From NCBI RefSeq assembly GCF_000526795.1, contig NZ_JAGT01000001.1, forward strand, positions 328,501-392,500: DNA of 64,000 bases, written 5' to 3'. Position numbers and translations under genes: made by a program. Positions within the stretch are counted from its first letter, which is position 1. Each line of letters opens with the position of its first letter. This stretch comes from Ruminococcus flavefaciens AE3010 (GTDB lineage Bacteria > Bacillota > Clostridia > Oscillospirales > Ruminococcaceae). Under the pieces are notes generated by a model. The model saw only the letters and a program-made list of their open reading frames with translations, did no database searches and was not told the origin of the DNA. Positions 18,302 to 29,000 of this stretch are shown piece by piece.

Positions 18302-20911
18302 TTAGGAAAGCTTTGTTTCGGTAAAGTTCACTGTGAAGTCATCACTTATCCTTGCGTTTTTATCAAGCTCGATAAAGATATCCCATACTGCCATATCAGC
18401 TGTCATAGTATCGGGGATCGTACGGTTTATAGTGACATGATCGCTGTAAAGCTCGGTTATTCCGTGACTTATTGAACCGCTGCCCTCTTCGAGACTTATG
18501 ACCATAAGCTTATGGGTGCTGAACCAGGTATCATTATATTTTTCCAGTTCTTCTGAACGGTAGCTTGTCTGTACTTTCTTTTTCATCTCTCCTGCACTTG
18601 TTATAATGTTTACAACAGGCTCTCGGTTTCCTGAGGGAGATCTGGCAGCGCGGAGATACTGAGCTTCAAAAGAATACTTTACAGGAGCGTCAAGATCATG
18701 CACATCGATGATGAGTTTTCTCATTGCAACAAGGTCAAAGATATCCAGAGCGCCGTCTCTGCAAAGGTCAGCCGCTTTCCAGTCGGCAGGCTTTGTGTCG
18801 GAGCCGCCGTTCAGCCATTTTTGCAGCATTACAATATCTGCGATACCGAAGCTGCCGTCACCGTTAGCGTCGCCCATGCATTTGAACTCTGTTTTCTGAC
18901 CCTTATAGCTGCTCTTTGGAACAGCTGCCTGCAGAACAAACAGAAAGTCGGTGTTGCATATCCGGAAGTCAGGAGCAGGCTTGGTATAATAAACGGTTAT
19001 GCTGTCGTCTGATGATATACTATCCTTTATCCCGACCCTATTGCCGCCTGTTGAGTCGATGAACATATTAAGGAGCAGAACATTGTTCTTGAAGAATGTA
19101 TCATCGTAGCTGCCGAATATCTTCTTCTGATACTCCTCCGAGAAATATTTTAAAACAGTTTCCGAGAGCTCAGCAGAGCTTGTTATGACAACAGACTTAT
19201 TATTGGGGAACTGTGCATATAAGCCCTGGTCACTGAACATGTTCTGTGTTGTGGTCGAATACTTGTCAACAGCAGTTTTTACACTGTTTGGTTTATTTTT
19301 TGTAAGTCTGAAGATTATATCGCCTGTGTTATTGCCATAGTCGGTGACACTTACAGGAAAATCCTTGTACAATTTATACCCGCCGGGGAGATATGCTTCG
19401 TCAATTTTTAGGTCGAGCCATTCAGCGGTAATAACGTCCCAGTAATAAGGATTATGACCGTCAACGTTTTTCATCTCAATACCAAATAGTTTGGAAAGGT
19501 CGGTGTCATCCATATCTACGTACTGATTTGTGGCGACATCAACAAAGGTGATACACTTTATGTTTTCTGCAAGAGCATAAACCGGAGACCATGTAACCTC
19601 ATAAGCGTCTTTGTATTCGCTTTTCGGCATTGACAGCTGGAGTATACTGAAATTTGACGTTCTGGACTGTACTCCGCTTATGACGGGCTTGAAGTCTACA
19701 AAAAGTATGTTGTCAGTGGTGAAAAACTTGTCAAGTCCAAACTTTGAAATACGTCCGCGGTATGGATCAAGATAGGTGGAGAGCATGAGAACGTAATTCT
19801 CGAAGTATTTATCACTGTACTGTGCTACGAACTTATCAAGAGCTGTATCATTAAGACAGTCTGAAAGGAATTGCTTCAATTCATTTTTGGACTTGATAAC
19901 TGCCGATTTTCGTTTAGAAAAGGCAGTGTATGCATCTTCTCCCGAAGCTTTCAGGTCTGTACCGTAAATGCTGTAATTAGTAAATGAGAAGTCAGCCTTC
20001 TGTATGAATTCATCGCTGAGAGTTACTTTTTTTCCGCCGTCGGAAACTGTACAGTCAGCGTAAAGATTTTTTGAAGCCTGTATTCTCTGGTCGTCGTCTG
20101 AGGGAACGAAGCTCCACTTGATAAAAGTGCTGCCGTCACCTATAGCCTTATAAACCTCGGCGTGAGGAGTTGAACCGCCTGACACGGGCTGTTTTGTTTC
20201 AATAGTGCAGTATGACGAAGTATAATGCTGCATGACTGCCTGATCATAATCAGAGACTTCATACCACTGGTTTCTTATGCCCGCTGTATCGTCAATGCAG
20301 AACACAACGAACTCGTCCTTTGCGGAAACAGAGCCGTTCTTTTTGACGTAATCATTGTATTCCGTATAACAGTCGGGAAGCCAGCCGTACATGTCGGTCT
20401 CGGTTATTTCCTTTTCCTCGTCAATTGAAAAGGTGTAGTGGGCGACAGCGTGATTGTAGCCAAGATCAAGGTCGCTTGACTTCAGCCATGTATCCACAAG
20501 TGCAACTTCAAACTTTCCCTGCTTTTTTGGAGCATAATACACTGCTACCTCATAATTGTACATGCTGTTTTCGGAGCTTAAGTAGTTGTGATAGAGCTGC
20601 TCCATCATGTCCTCTGTGGTCCTTATATCATATCTGAGCATTCCCTGCGGTTCGCCCTCGGGAACTTTCTCAGGCTGTTCCCTGAATACTACGCAGATAA
20701 GGCCGTCCTGTATATGGGTAGCTCCGTAGGTGTTTCGGAAGTCAAGTGCTTCCTCAAAGCTTCTGGGTATCCATTCGGGGAGAGCTGCTCCTGTAGCGTG
20801 CTGTGCCGCATAAGATGTGAAAGAGGGGAGAGCAGCAAAGTTATTTGAAGAGAGAGGGATAATTGCCGTAGCCGCTGCAAGTAAAGCAGCTGTAAGCTTT
20901 TTTATCTTCAT
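18302..20911 (-). CDS. dockerin protein with three PrcB-like modules
   Basis: 869 residues from ATG 20911, which has AGGTG 7 bases upstream; the in-frame ATG at 20932 has no such site. After a signal peptide comes an unrecognised region (about 30-300). Then a module occurs three times: about 330-438 (VIKSKNELKQFL, VLMLSTYLDP), 568-678 (VVITSSAELSETVLKYFS, VLLLNMFIDSTGGNRVGI, PKSSYK) and 765-869 (NIITSAGEMKKKVQ, KLMVISLEEGSG). The pattern resembles the PrcB_C domain. A dockerin (about 676-745; MGDANGDGSFGIADIVMLQK, DLCRDGALDIFDLVAMRK) sits between copies two and three. The function is unknown. Binding or inhibition of proteases is a speculation from the family resemblance. Confidence 0.78.
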   Translation of the reverse strand: MKIKKLTAALLAAATAIIPLSSNNFAALPSFTSYAAQHATGAALPEWIPRSFEEALDFRNTYGATHIQDGLICVVFREQPEKVPEGEPQGMLRYDIRTTEDMMEQLYHNYLSSENSMYNYEVAVYYAPKKQGKFEVALVDTWLKSSDLDLGYNHAVAHYTFSIDEEKEITETDMYGWLPDCYTEYNDYVKKNGSVSAKDEFVVFCIDDTAGIRNQWYEVSDYDQAVMQHYTSSYCTIETKQPVSGGSTPHAEVYKAIGDGSTFIKWSFVPSDDDQRIQASKNLYADCTVSDGGKKVTLSDEFIQKADFSFTNYSIYGTDLKASGEDAYTAFSKRKSAVIKSKNELKQFLSDCLNDTALDKFVAQYSDKYFENYVLMLSTYLDPYRGRISKFGLDKFFTTDNILFVDFKPVISGVQSRTSNFSILQLSMPKSEYKDAYEVTWSPVYALAENIKCITFVDVATNQYVDMDDTDLSKLFGIEMKNVDGHNPYYWDVITAEWLDLKIDEAYLPGGYKLYKDFPVSVTDYGNNTGDIIFRLTKNKPNSVKTAVDKYSTTTQNMFSDQGLYAQFPNNKSVVITSSAELSETVLKYFSEEYQKKIFGSYDDTFFKNNVLLLNMFIDSTGGNRVGIKDSISSDDSITVYYTKPAPDFRICNTDFLFVLQAAVPKSSYKGQKTEFKCMGDANGDGSFGIADIVMLQKWLNGGSDTKPADWKAADLCRDGALDIFDLVAMRKLIIDVHDLDAPVKYSFEAQYLRAARSPSGNREPVVNIITSAGEMKKKVQTSYRSEELEKYNDTWFSTHKLMVISLEEGSGSISHGITELYSDHVTINRTIPDTMTADMAVWDIFIELDKNARISDDFTVNFTETKLS

Positions 20912-20963
20912 TGTGTTCACCTGCCATTTCATTATTATTAGCAGAGCTTTTCTGCTTGCCTAC

Positions 20964-20992
20964 ATTATATCATGTATTTTGCACAAAATCAA
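20964..20992 (-). promoter_or_regulatory. promoter of the PrcB-like dockerin gene
   Basis: TTGATT (20992-20987) and TATAAT (20969-20964) with a 17-base spacer on the minus strand. Confidence 0.75.
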
Positions 20993-21003
20993 GCGTAATA
21001 AAG

Positions 21004-21031
21004 AAAAAACCGAGGACAATAATGTCCTCGG
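21004..21031 (-). terminator. terminator after the GH11-GH10-CE1 gene
   Basis: A 9-bp stem (21010-21018 with 21023-21031), followed on the minus strand by six T. Confidence 0.9.
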
Positions 21032-21077
21032 TCTGATCGGATCAAAGTGATCGATAAAAAATATTTGCAGTTATATT

Positions 21078-24000
21078 TTACTGACCCTCGTGGAAGAAGT
21101 ACGGGAGTGCATCGTAAACATAGTGTCTTACATAGCCCCACCAGTGTGTCTTGCCGGGAGCTACCATGAAGTAGAAGTTACCCTTTGAGAAGTCAGAAGT
21201 GTATACGAACTGGCTCATCTTCTTCATTTCCTCTACCTGTGGGTTTACGTTAGGATAAGCGATATCATCAGAGCCTGTAGCTGCAAGGATAAAGTACTCA
21301 TCCTTCTTGAGACCTGATCTGTCGATAGCGTTTGCTATGGACTTAGCCTTGTCATAAGCTGAGTTGCCGCTCCAGTGATCGCCTGAGAGAGGCATGAAGT
21401 AGCCTACGATATCGAGGCAGTTTTCAAGAACAGCCCATGTTGAAACTGAACCCATTGAGAAGCCGCCGTATGCTCTGTGCATTCTTGAAGCCTTGAGGGA
21501 CTCAGCAGATGTATCCTTATTAGCGTATGTTGAGTACTTGCCCTCAATAAAAGGAACTAAGCTCTGGCGGAACTCGCCGTAGAACTTGCCTGCTTCTGTC
21601 TTGTTGAATGTCGGGAATACAACGATAAGGGGCTCAAGCTCGCCGTTCATGATCATGTTGTCCAGCATATTCTGCATCATTGTATCGTTCTGGGAGATCA
21701 GAGTGTTCTCATCCTCTCCGCCGCCGTGCATGAGATAGAATATGTTGTACTTCTTGCTCGGGTCATAGTTATAAGGTGTATAAACATTGCAGTTGTTATA
21801 ACCGTTTATGCCGTTATAGCTCTCCTTTGTGACCTTACCCTTCTGCTGACAGCCGTTAAAGTAGTTGCCGGGAGCTTCCTTGAACTGTAAGTTGCCGTTG
21901 TAATTGAAGTTTGACTTGGGCTTTGTTGTAGTTGTTGTAGTTGTTTCCTTTGTTGTTGTTGTTGTTGTGGTAGTAGCCTTTGTAGTAGTGGTAGTCTGAG
22001 TTTCAGGGCTGTTAGCTTTCTCTGTAGTTACAGTCATGATTTTGTCTGCATAGCTTACAGGCAGGCTCTTGTATGTGCCTAAGAGATAGAGCTGGATAGC
22101 AAGAGCGTCCTGAGTTGTTACGCCGCCGCCTGCTTCTGAAACGTCAGCATTGAATACGAATTTTGCGTCAAGTACATACTTGTTGGGGTTAGCGAGACAC
22201 TGCATGATGAGAACAACGTCGCCCATATCTACGCCTGCATCGCCGTTAGCGTCGCCCCACTTTGTTACATTTGCGTTAAGGATATCCTTGATGTCCTTGG
22301 CATCTTCGGGAGGTGATGTAGTTGTTATTGTTGTTACTACTGCGGGAGGAGCAGTTGTAGTTGTTGTAACTACTTCCTCTTCCTCGTCGTCCCATGTAGG
22401 AGGATCGATCTTCTTTGTAAGAGCAATGATGTCATTATAGAAGCTCTTAGGCTGGTAGTTGCTGAATGGGAGCGGTGAACCGCCGTTTTCAGACTTTCTC
22501 CAGCTTCTCTCATCTGTTGTACCCCAGAGAGTAACAGTTGAGATATTCTTAGCGTGTCTCATGCATACTTCAAATATCTGAGTATAGAGCTCGCCCTGAT
22601 TGCTCTGATTTCTTGTGATATCAAGCTCTGTTACCTGAACGTCAAGACCAAGTGACTCGAACTGCTTAACAGCTGTCTCGAACTCGCTTGCTGAAGGATA
22701 GCTTGCTGCAAGGTGAGCCTGCATACCGATACCGTCGATATAGTCGCCTTCCTTCATGACATTCTTAGCCATGCTAACAAGGTCGTTAGTCTTCTTGGAC
22801 ATATACTCGTTATAGTCGTTGAGATAGAGCTTTGTCTCGGAAGGTGCATACTTTCTTGCATACTTGAATGCGTTTACAACGAAGTCATAGTTGCCTGCAC
22901 CGTAAACGTCCTTCCACTTGGACCAGTTTCTCATTCCGCCGCCGTCATTCTCAAAGAGCTCGTTACAAACGTCGTATGAGTGGAGGTTAAGCTTTGGATA
23001 GTTGGACTTGATCTGACTGAATGTGTTCTTGATCATGCTTTCGAGACGCTTGTTCATTCTGTCCTTTGATACATAGCTTCCGTTGTCCTTGAAGAGGAAC
23101 TCGGGAGTCTGGCTGTACCAAACGAATGTATGACCGCGAACGCCGATACCGTTCTGCTCTGCGAATTTAAGGATCTGGTTAGCGGACTGGAGGCTGATCT
23201 GTACCTCGTCGCCGTTAACGCCCTTAACGATAGAATCGGGCTTCATCTCGTTCTCACAGGTGATTGAGTTGTAGTTCTTCTTGATAAACTCCTGAGCCTG
23301 TGCATTGCCGATCTCATAGCCGCTTACTGAAGTACCGAGACGGAAGTATGGCCCCATGTAATCCTTGAAGCCGTTGCCGCCCTTTTCATAATTATAATTA
23401 AGGTTCTGATGTGCGCGGACGTCATTGTATTTCTTTCCTGTTGGTTCTCCGATATCAGTAGGCACCGATGAAGTATCGACCTTGCCCTGACCTGTTACAA
23501 CAGAGGACTTCTTGCCTTTCTCGGAAACCTGAACTGCGTCGAGGTAGAAGTCGCATGTATCGCCTGAGCTCTCAGGAGTCTCGATATAGAGAACGAGATC
23601 ACCTGAGTTATCGGGGATAGTGAACTCTGTATTCTCGAGCTTTGTCCACTCGCTGCTCTTGGTATCGCAGTCAGCGATCTTTGTATAAGAAGCGCTGTTG
23701 CCGCTGCCCTGCTGGAGGGACATCTGCATTGTTACACTGCTTCCTGACTTCTGCATAACGGCAGCACTGAAGCTGTATGTATTGCCCGGTACGAATGCGC
23801 TTGGATCAAGAGCCATAGCGCAGCCGTTCCACTCGGACTCTCTGCCCGATACATAGAGAGATTTGCTTCCGTCGTAGTAGTTGGAGGAGTCTGTAGTAAC
23901 AGAAGCGCTTCCTCTGCCGTCCCAGTCGCCTGCACCGCTTTCAAATGTGCTGGTGAAGTAGTTGCCGTTTTCGTCAGCCTTTACTGTCTGAGTCGGTGTG

Positions 24001-24764
24001 GTAGTAGTTGTCTCGCTTGGTGAAGGAGAGCCGCTGCCGACAGTTATCTTCTTTACGTTAGCTGAACCGTTTGAACGGTAGCCTTCGATATTGAGGGATA
24101 CCTCGTAAAGAGTACCTGACATATCAAGTCCCTTCTGGCTCCATGCGTCAAAGTGCTTGGATACGTCAATTGTGCCCTGCATATAGTTTGTGGTATTGTT
24201 TCTTGAACCGCTTGTCTGACGGATGCTCCAGTACTGAGGGAATGTTGCAGTACCGTCAAGAGAGGGCTGGTTATAACGCATTGTCTTGGCAATGTCATAG
24301 GTGTTGCCGTTGAGGGTTACTGTGCCCTTGTTTTCAGCACCGTTTCCGGGTGGTCGCCAGTCGCCCCAGCCTTCAACGATATAGTACTCCATAAGAGGAT
24401 TTCTTGTCCAGCCGTATACGCACATATACGAATTTCCTCTTGGGGTGTACTCGACATCGTAAGTGAGAACTATATTGCCGAATGCCTTATAGTTCTTCTT
24501 CTGGCTGTCGTAGTTCTTGCCCATACGAGCAAGAAAGTTCTCGATGTTGCTCCAAGAGCAGGTGAATGAGCCTGCGCCCGGATTCATGGAAACCTGTCCC
24601 TGACCGTTCTGATTCCACATTTCGTAGTCAAAACCGCCGATGTTGCCGCGTGTCTGCTGATCAGCACCGTGTACAACTGCTGCGGGGATCGAAGGTACAC
24701 TTGCAGCTACCATCATTGCAGTAACGCCTGCACTGACGATCTTCTTGAATGTGCCTTTTCTCAT
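21078..24764 (-). CDS. cellulosomal xylanase/feruloyl esterase: GH11 - CBM22 - GH10 - dockerin - CE1
   Basis: 1228 residues. ATG 24764 is preferred over ATG 24773, because GAGGA abuts the first and is 9 bases from the second. Parts: signal peptide (VTAMMVAASVPSIPA); GH11 (about 30-250; [23 protein letters not shown]); Thr linker; CBM22 (about 265-417); GH10 (about 440-785; acid/base Glu in YDVCNELFEN, nucleophile Glu in QVTELDI); Thr linker; dockerin (about 825-908; WGDANGDAGVDMGDVVLIMQ); Thr linker; CE1 (about 953-1228; YLMHGGGED, GGFSMGSVS, GKTHWWG). Two xylanase folds plus a feruloyl esterase in one chain suit arabinoxylan. Its GH11 is nearly the same as the GH11 at 12 kb, a recent duplication. 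Confidence 0.95.
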   Translation of the reverse strand: MRKGTFKKIVSAGVTAMMVAASVPSIPAAVVHGADQQTRGNIGGFDYEMWNQNGQGQVSMNPGAGSFTCSWSNIENFLARMGKNYDSQKKNYKAFGNIVLTYDVEYTPRGNSYMCVYGWTRNPLMEYYIVEGWGDWRPPGNGAENKGTVTLNGNTYDIAKTMRYNQPSLDGTATFPQYWSIRQTSGSRNNTTNYMQGTIDVSKHFDAWSQKGLDMSGTLYEVSLNIEGYRSNGSANVKKITVGSGSPSPSETTTTTPTQTVKADENGNYFTSTFESGAGDWDGRGSASVTTDSSNYYDGSKSLYVSGRESEWNGCAMALDPSAFVPGNTYSFSAAVMQKSGSSVTMQMSLQQGSGNSASYTKIADCDTKSSEWTKLENTEFTIPDNSGDLVLYIETPESSGDTCDFYLDAVQVSEKGKKSSVVTGQGKVDTSSVPTDIGEPTGKKYNDVRAHQNLNYNYEKGGNGFKDYMGPYFRLGTSVSGYEIGNAQAQEFIKKNYNSITCENEMKPDSIVKGVNGDEVQISLQSANQILKFAEQNGIGVRGHTFVWYSQTPEFLFKDNGSYVSKDRMNKRLESMIKNTFSQIKSNYPKLNLHSYDVCNELFENDGGGMRNWSKWKDVYGAGNYDFVVNAFKYARKYAPSETKLYLNDYNEYMSKKTNDLVSMAKNVMKEGDYIDGIGMQAHLAASYPSASEFETAVKQFESLGLDVQVTELDITRNQSNQGELYTQIFEVCMRHAKNISTVTLWGTTDERSWRKSENGGSPLPFSNYQPKSFYNDIIALTKKIDPPTWDDEEEEVVTTTTTAPPAVVTTITTTSPPEDAKDIKDILNANVTKWGDANGDAGVDMGDVVLIMQCLANPNKYVLDAKFVFNADVSEAGGGVTTQDALAIQLYLLGTYKSLPVSYADKIMTVTTEKANSPETQTTTTTKATTTTTTTTKETTTTTTTKPKSNFNYNGNLQFKEAPGNYFNGCQQKGKVTKESYNGINGYNNCNVYTPYNYDPSKKYNIFYLMHGGGEDENTLISQNDTMMQNMLDNMIMNGELEPLIVVFPTFNKTEAGKFYGEFRQSLVPFIEGKYSTYANKDTSAESLKASRMHRAYGGFSMGSVSTWAVLENCLDIVGYFMPLSGDHWSGNSAYDKAKSIANAIDRSGLKKDEYFILAATGSDDIAYPNVNPQVEEMKKMSQFVYTSDFSKGNFYFMVAPGKTHWWGYVRHYVYDALPYFFHEGQ

Positions 24765-25125
24765 GTCGATCATTCCTCACTTTCTAACATGTTTTGTTTT
24801 AAAGTTTCTTCCTTTTCTCAACTGAAGAAAAGCACAATTGCGATGTGAGCAGTTGTGTCCCATCTTTTCCCCAGCTTATACAACAATTTTATTACATTTT
24901 TATGAACAACACAAGTCGATTATTGCGATTCATAATAAAGTCTGCTCGGTTTTTGCTCTTTTTTATGCATTTCTTATATAAATATTCTACAATTTGTAAT
25001 TAGAATCAAATTATTACCGCCCGTTAGTATCATAATGTGCATACAGCTGTACTTTTGTGCAGCACAAATGTGATATCTCTTTAAAGCTTTAACGAGGTAA
25101 TAGATCATGCACGAAATGTTATGCC
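24765..25125. other. divergent intergenic region
   Basis: An AT-rich stretch between the minus-strand xylanase gene and the GNAT promoter. No gene seen, and I could not fix a convincing promoter for the xylanase gene. Confidence 0.4.
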
Positions 25126-25154
25126 TTGACAAGGTCTCGGCAGTGGTTTATAAT
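25126..25154 (+). promoter_or_regulatory. consensus promoter of the GNAT gene
   Basis: Perfect TTGACA (25126-25131) and TATAAT (25149-25154), 17-base spacer. The predicted leader is about 147 bases and contains the stem-loop at 25237. Confidence 0.88.
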
Positions 25155-25236
25155 ATGATTAGCGGAGATGTCCGCAAAATATTTTTAAGGAGTCAGTTGT
25201 TTGAAAAATAATAACAGAACTGAGATAGCAGCGTAA

Positions 25237-25276
25237 ACGAGAGGTTTGCGACTACTTTCTCACACAAACCTCTCGT
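25237..25276 (+). promoter_or_regulatory. 12-bp stem-loop in the GNAT leader
   Basis: Perfect inverted repeat ACGAGAGGTTTG (25237-25248) and CAAACCTCTCGT (25265-25276) around a 16-base loop. It ends about 14 bases before the AGGAGG site. No T run follows, so it is not a terminator. It may control translation or stability. Confidence 0.65.
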
Positions 25277-25307
25277 GTCTTGTCAGCATTTTCAGGAGGT
25301 TATAAAA

Positions 25308-25964
25308 ATGAATAAAATTGACTATATCATTCGCAAGGAAACAGAAAAGGACTACCGCGAGGTCGAAAATCTTGCCCGTGAGGCATTCTGGAACCTGAGT
25401 GTCCCGGGCTGCTTTGAGCATTACTTCATACACATAATGCGCAATCATAAGGACTTTGTCCGCGAGCTGGACTACGTTATGGAGGTTGGCGGAAAGGTCA
25501 TCGCGAGCGTTATGTACTGCAAGGCAAAGCTGAAAGATGAGCAGGGGAATGTAAAGGATATCCTTACAATGGGACCTCTTTGCGTTCTGCCCGAGTATCA
25601 GCGCAAGGGCTATGGTAAGGCTCTGCTGGAGCATACCTTTGTCAGGGCAGCCGAGATGGGCTATGACGTTGTTATCAACTTCGGCAATCCCGACAACTAC
25701 GTGGCAAGGGGCTACAAGAGCTGCATCAAGTACAACGTGTGCTTTGAGGGAGACTTTTTTCCCGCTGCACTGCTTGTCAAGGAACTGAAAGAGGGCGCAC
25801 TTGACGGCAGAAAGTGGTTCTACTATCCCAGTGATGTAGATCGTCCATGTGACGATGCCGAAGCCGTTGAGCGCTTCGATGCTCTGTTCCCGCCAAAGGA
25901 AAAGGGCTGGCAGCCAAGTCAGGAGGAGTTCTTCATACACAGTCATTCTGTTCTGAGACGATAA
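25308..25964 (+). CDS. GNAT-family N-acetyltransferase
   Basis: 218 residues from ATG 25308, which has AGGAGG close upstream; the frame extends back to 25275 without support. The acetyl-CoA binding motif is LCVLPEYQRKGYGKALL (about 91-107; R/Q-x-x-G-x-G/A form), followed by GYDVVINFGNPDNYVARGYK. The N-terminal part (IRKETEKDYREVENLAREAFW) is typical of acetyltransferases acting on small molecules. The substrate is unknown. It is a single-gene unit with its own strong promoter and terminator. Confidence 0.92.
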   Translation: MNKIDYIIRKETEKDYREVENLAREAFWNLSVPGCFEHYFIHIMRNHKDFVRELDYVMEVGGKVIASVMYCKAKLKDEQGNVKDILTMGPLCVLPEYQRKGYGKALLEHTFVRAAEMGYDVVINFGNPDNYVARGYKSCIKYNVCFEGDFFPAALLVKELKEGALDGRKWFYYPSDVDRPCDDAEAVERFDALFPPKEKGWQPSQEEFFIHSHSVLRR

Positions 25965-25968
25965 AAAG

Positions 25969-26006
25969 AAGCAGCCGCAGTTTTTTACTGCGGCTGCTTT
26001 TATTTT
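25969..26006. terminator. bidirectional terminator
   Basis: A stem of about 13 bp (AAGCAGCCGCAGT with ACTGCGGCTGCTT) with A and T flanks between the convergent GNAT and LRR-dockerin genes. Confidence 0.92.
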
Positions 26007-29000
26007 ATTTGGTCTTTGCTTTTTTATCTGCCATAAATTCTGCCATTGTCATAGGTTTATCCTTTACTGTAGATGAGTAAGCGTAGTATTCAAGGATATA
26101 CGAAGCGTCTACAGCATTTACATCGCTGTTTCCGTCCACATCGGCAGCCTTTTTCTGCGCTTCTGTCAGTTCGCTCTTCTTGTTTGTTGAAGTCATTGCG
26201 TAATCAGTAAGAACAGCGGAAGCGTCTACAGCATTTACAGCCTTGTTATTGTCAACATCGCCCAGTGAATAGTCATTTGCGACAGGTGTTGTTACGGGAG
26301 CTGTTGTGGTAGTTGCTGTAGTAGTTGTTGTGGACAATGCTGTGGTTGTTGCAGTTGTTGGTCTTGTAATAACGTTGTGGTATTCTCCGTCATCGCCCAG
26401 CACTCTGAGCTTATCGTTAAGAATATCGTTGTTTTCGCCGACGCTTACCTTATCCCATGCTTCCTGAGTATCGGGATAGAATACATTCATAACGGAGCTG
26501 CAGCCCTTGAAAGCATTATCACCGATAGTCTCAACGGTCTTGGGAAGAGTGATATTCTCCAGATTGAAATTCATGAATGTTTCGTCAGGCAGCTCATTGC
26601 CGCAGGTTATCACTACGTCCTTCAGTGATGCGGGAACATAGACCTTATCATCGCCGTCAGTGACAGCATAGGTATATCCTGATACATAGCCGCCAAAGAG
26701 ATCCTTGAACCAATCCGTGGCATTAGTAAATTTCTTTTCATATTCTGTCAGGTTGTATGGCAGAGTAAGTGAATTGAGTCCGATACACTTGTAGAAGCAG
26801 TTTTTGCCGATATCTGTATCTTCTCCGTTGATAACAGCCTTTGACATAGACGTACACTCGGCAAAAGCATAGCTGCCTATCTTCTTTGTAGCCTCAGGAA
26901 CGTTTATCTCGGTGACAGATCGGCAGCCTGCAAAGGCTTTTTCGCCTATCTCGGTTACTCCCGCAGGAATATCTGTGTTGAGCGCGCTGCAATTCTCAAA
27001 TGCCTGCATGCCGATGAATGTGTTCTTTGACGGCATGTTGAAGTCAGAAAGCCCTGAGCAGCCGCAGAAAGCGCGGTGGCCTATGTATGTTGTATCATCG
27101 GGAATGCTGACTGAGGTAAGGGTGCTGAGACCATAGAAAGCATCACTTGGGATAACTTTTCCGCCTGTTATAGTTATCTTTTGGAGTGAAGCGGGGATAT
27201 AACAGGTCATATCATCTTTTGTGACCTTGTAAGTATATCCTGATACATAGTCACCGAAAAGCACACCGAGCCATGCAGCTTTATCTGTGGCTGCGTCCTC
27301 AGGTGCAAGTGCCGCATAGGGGAGAGTAAGATCGCTGAGACTGATACACTTGTTGAAGATATTCTTGCCTATTCCATTCTTGCAGGTTGCAATAACAGCC
27401 TTTTCAAGAGCTGTACACTCTGCGAAAGCATATGCACCTATTCTGTCTGTGGCTTCGGGAACGTTTATCTTGGTGATAGACAAGCATCTTGCAAAGGCTT
27501 TTTCACCTATTGCAGTAACTCCCTTTGGAATATCCACGTTTATCTTTTCGCAGCCCTCAAAAGCAGAATCTCCTATATAGTTCGCACTGCCGGGCATCTT
27601 GAATTCCGAAAGATCAGAGCAGCCGCAGAATGAGCGGTTGCCTATGTATTCCGTATCATCGGGAATGCTTACGGATGTGAGCGTACTTAAACCATAGAAT
27701 GTATCATCGGGAAGATTTGAACCGCCCGTTATTGTTATCTTGCTGAGAGAAGCTGGTATATAGGCGCTCTTGGTCTCGTTCAGCTCTACTTTGTATGTGT
27801 AACCCGAGATATAGCCGTCGAAAAGATCTCCGAGCCATGAGCTTGTTTTACCGGCTGCATTAAGGGGATCAAAGCCTGCATAGGGGAGAGTCAGATCGCT
27901 TAGACCTATACACTTGTAGAAGATATTATTGCCGATGCCGTTCTTGCAGGTTGCAATAACAGCCTTTGTCATAGATGTACATTCTGCAAAAGCATATGCG
28001 CCGATCTCATTTGTAGCCTCGGGAACGTTGAACTCGGTGATAGACAAGCATCTTGCAAAGGCTTTTTCACCTATTGTTTCAACGCCCTTTGGAATATCCA
28101 CGTTTATCTTTTCGCAGCCCTCAAATGCAGAGCTTCCGATATATGCTGCCTTGGAGGGCATTTCAAATTCCGACAGATTAGAGCAGCCGCAGAATGAACG
28201 ATTGCCTATGTATGTTGTATCATCGGGAATGCTTACTGATGTGAGTGTGTTTAAACCATAGAATGTATCATCGGGAAGATTTGAACCGCCCGTTATTGTT
28301 ATCTTGCTGAGAGAAGCGGGGATATAGGCGCTCTTGTTCTCGTCAAGCTGTACATTGTAAGTGTAACCCGAGATATAGCCGTCGAAAAGATCTCCGAGCC
28401 ATGAGCTTGACTTGGCAGCTGCTTTATCGGGATCAAAGCCTGCATATGGCAGAGTAAGATTGCTGAGGGCGATACACTTGTAGAAGATATTATTGCCGAT
28501 GCCGTCCTTGCAGGAGGATATAACAGCCTTTTCAAGAGATGTACACTCAGCGAAAGCATATGCTCCTATCTTGTTAGTAGCCTCGGGAACATTGATCTTG
28601 GTAATTGCATAGCATTTTTCAAAAGCTTTTTCACCAATTTCAGTTACTCCCGCAGGAATATCCACATTTATCTTCTGGCAGTCCTCGAATGCCGAGCTGC
28701 CGATATATGTTGCCTTGGAGGGCATCTTGAACTCGGACATAGCCGAGCAGCCCTTGAAAGAATCATCTCCTATACGCACCGCAGCATCGGGAATGCTGAC
28801 TGAGGTAAGAGAAGAAAAGCCGTAAAATGCTCCGTCAGAGATACTTGTGCCCCCTGTTATGGTTATCTTAGTGAGTGAGACAGGGATATATCTTGAAATA
28901 TCACTGTAATCGACCTTATATGTATATCCCGAGACATAATCACCGAAAAGAGTGCCCAGCCATTTCAGAGGCGCTGCATCGTTCTCTCTGAAAATAGCAG

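Noticed and set aside
25260..25946. Minus-strand frame of 228 codons antisense to the GNAT gene
   Set aside because: The plus-strand product has a clear acetyl-CoA motif, ribosome site and promoter.
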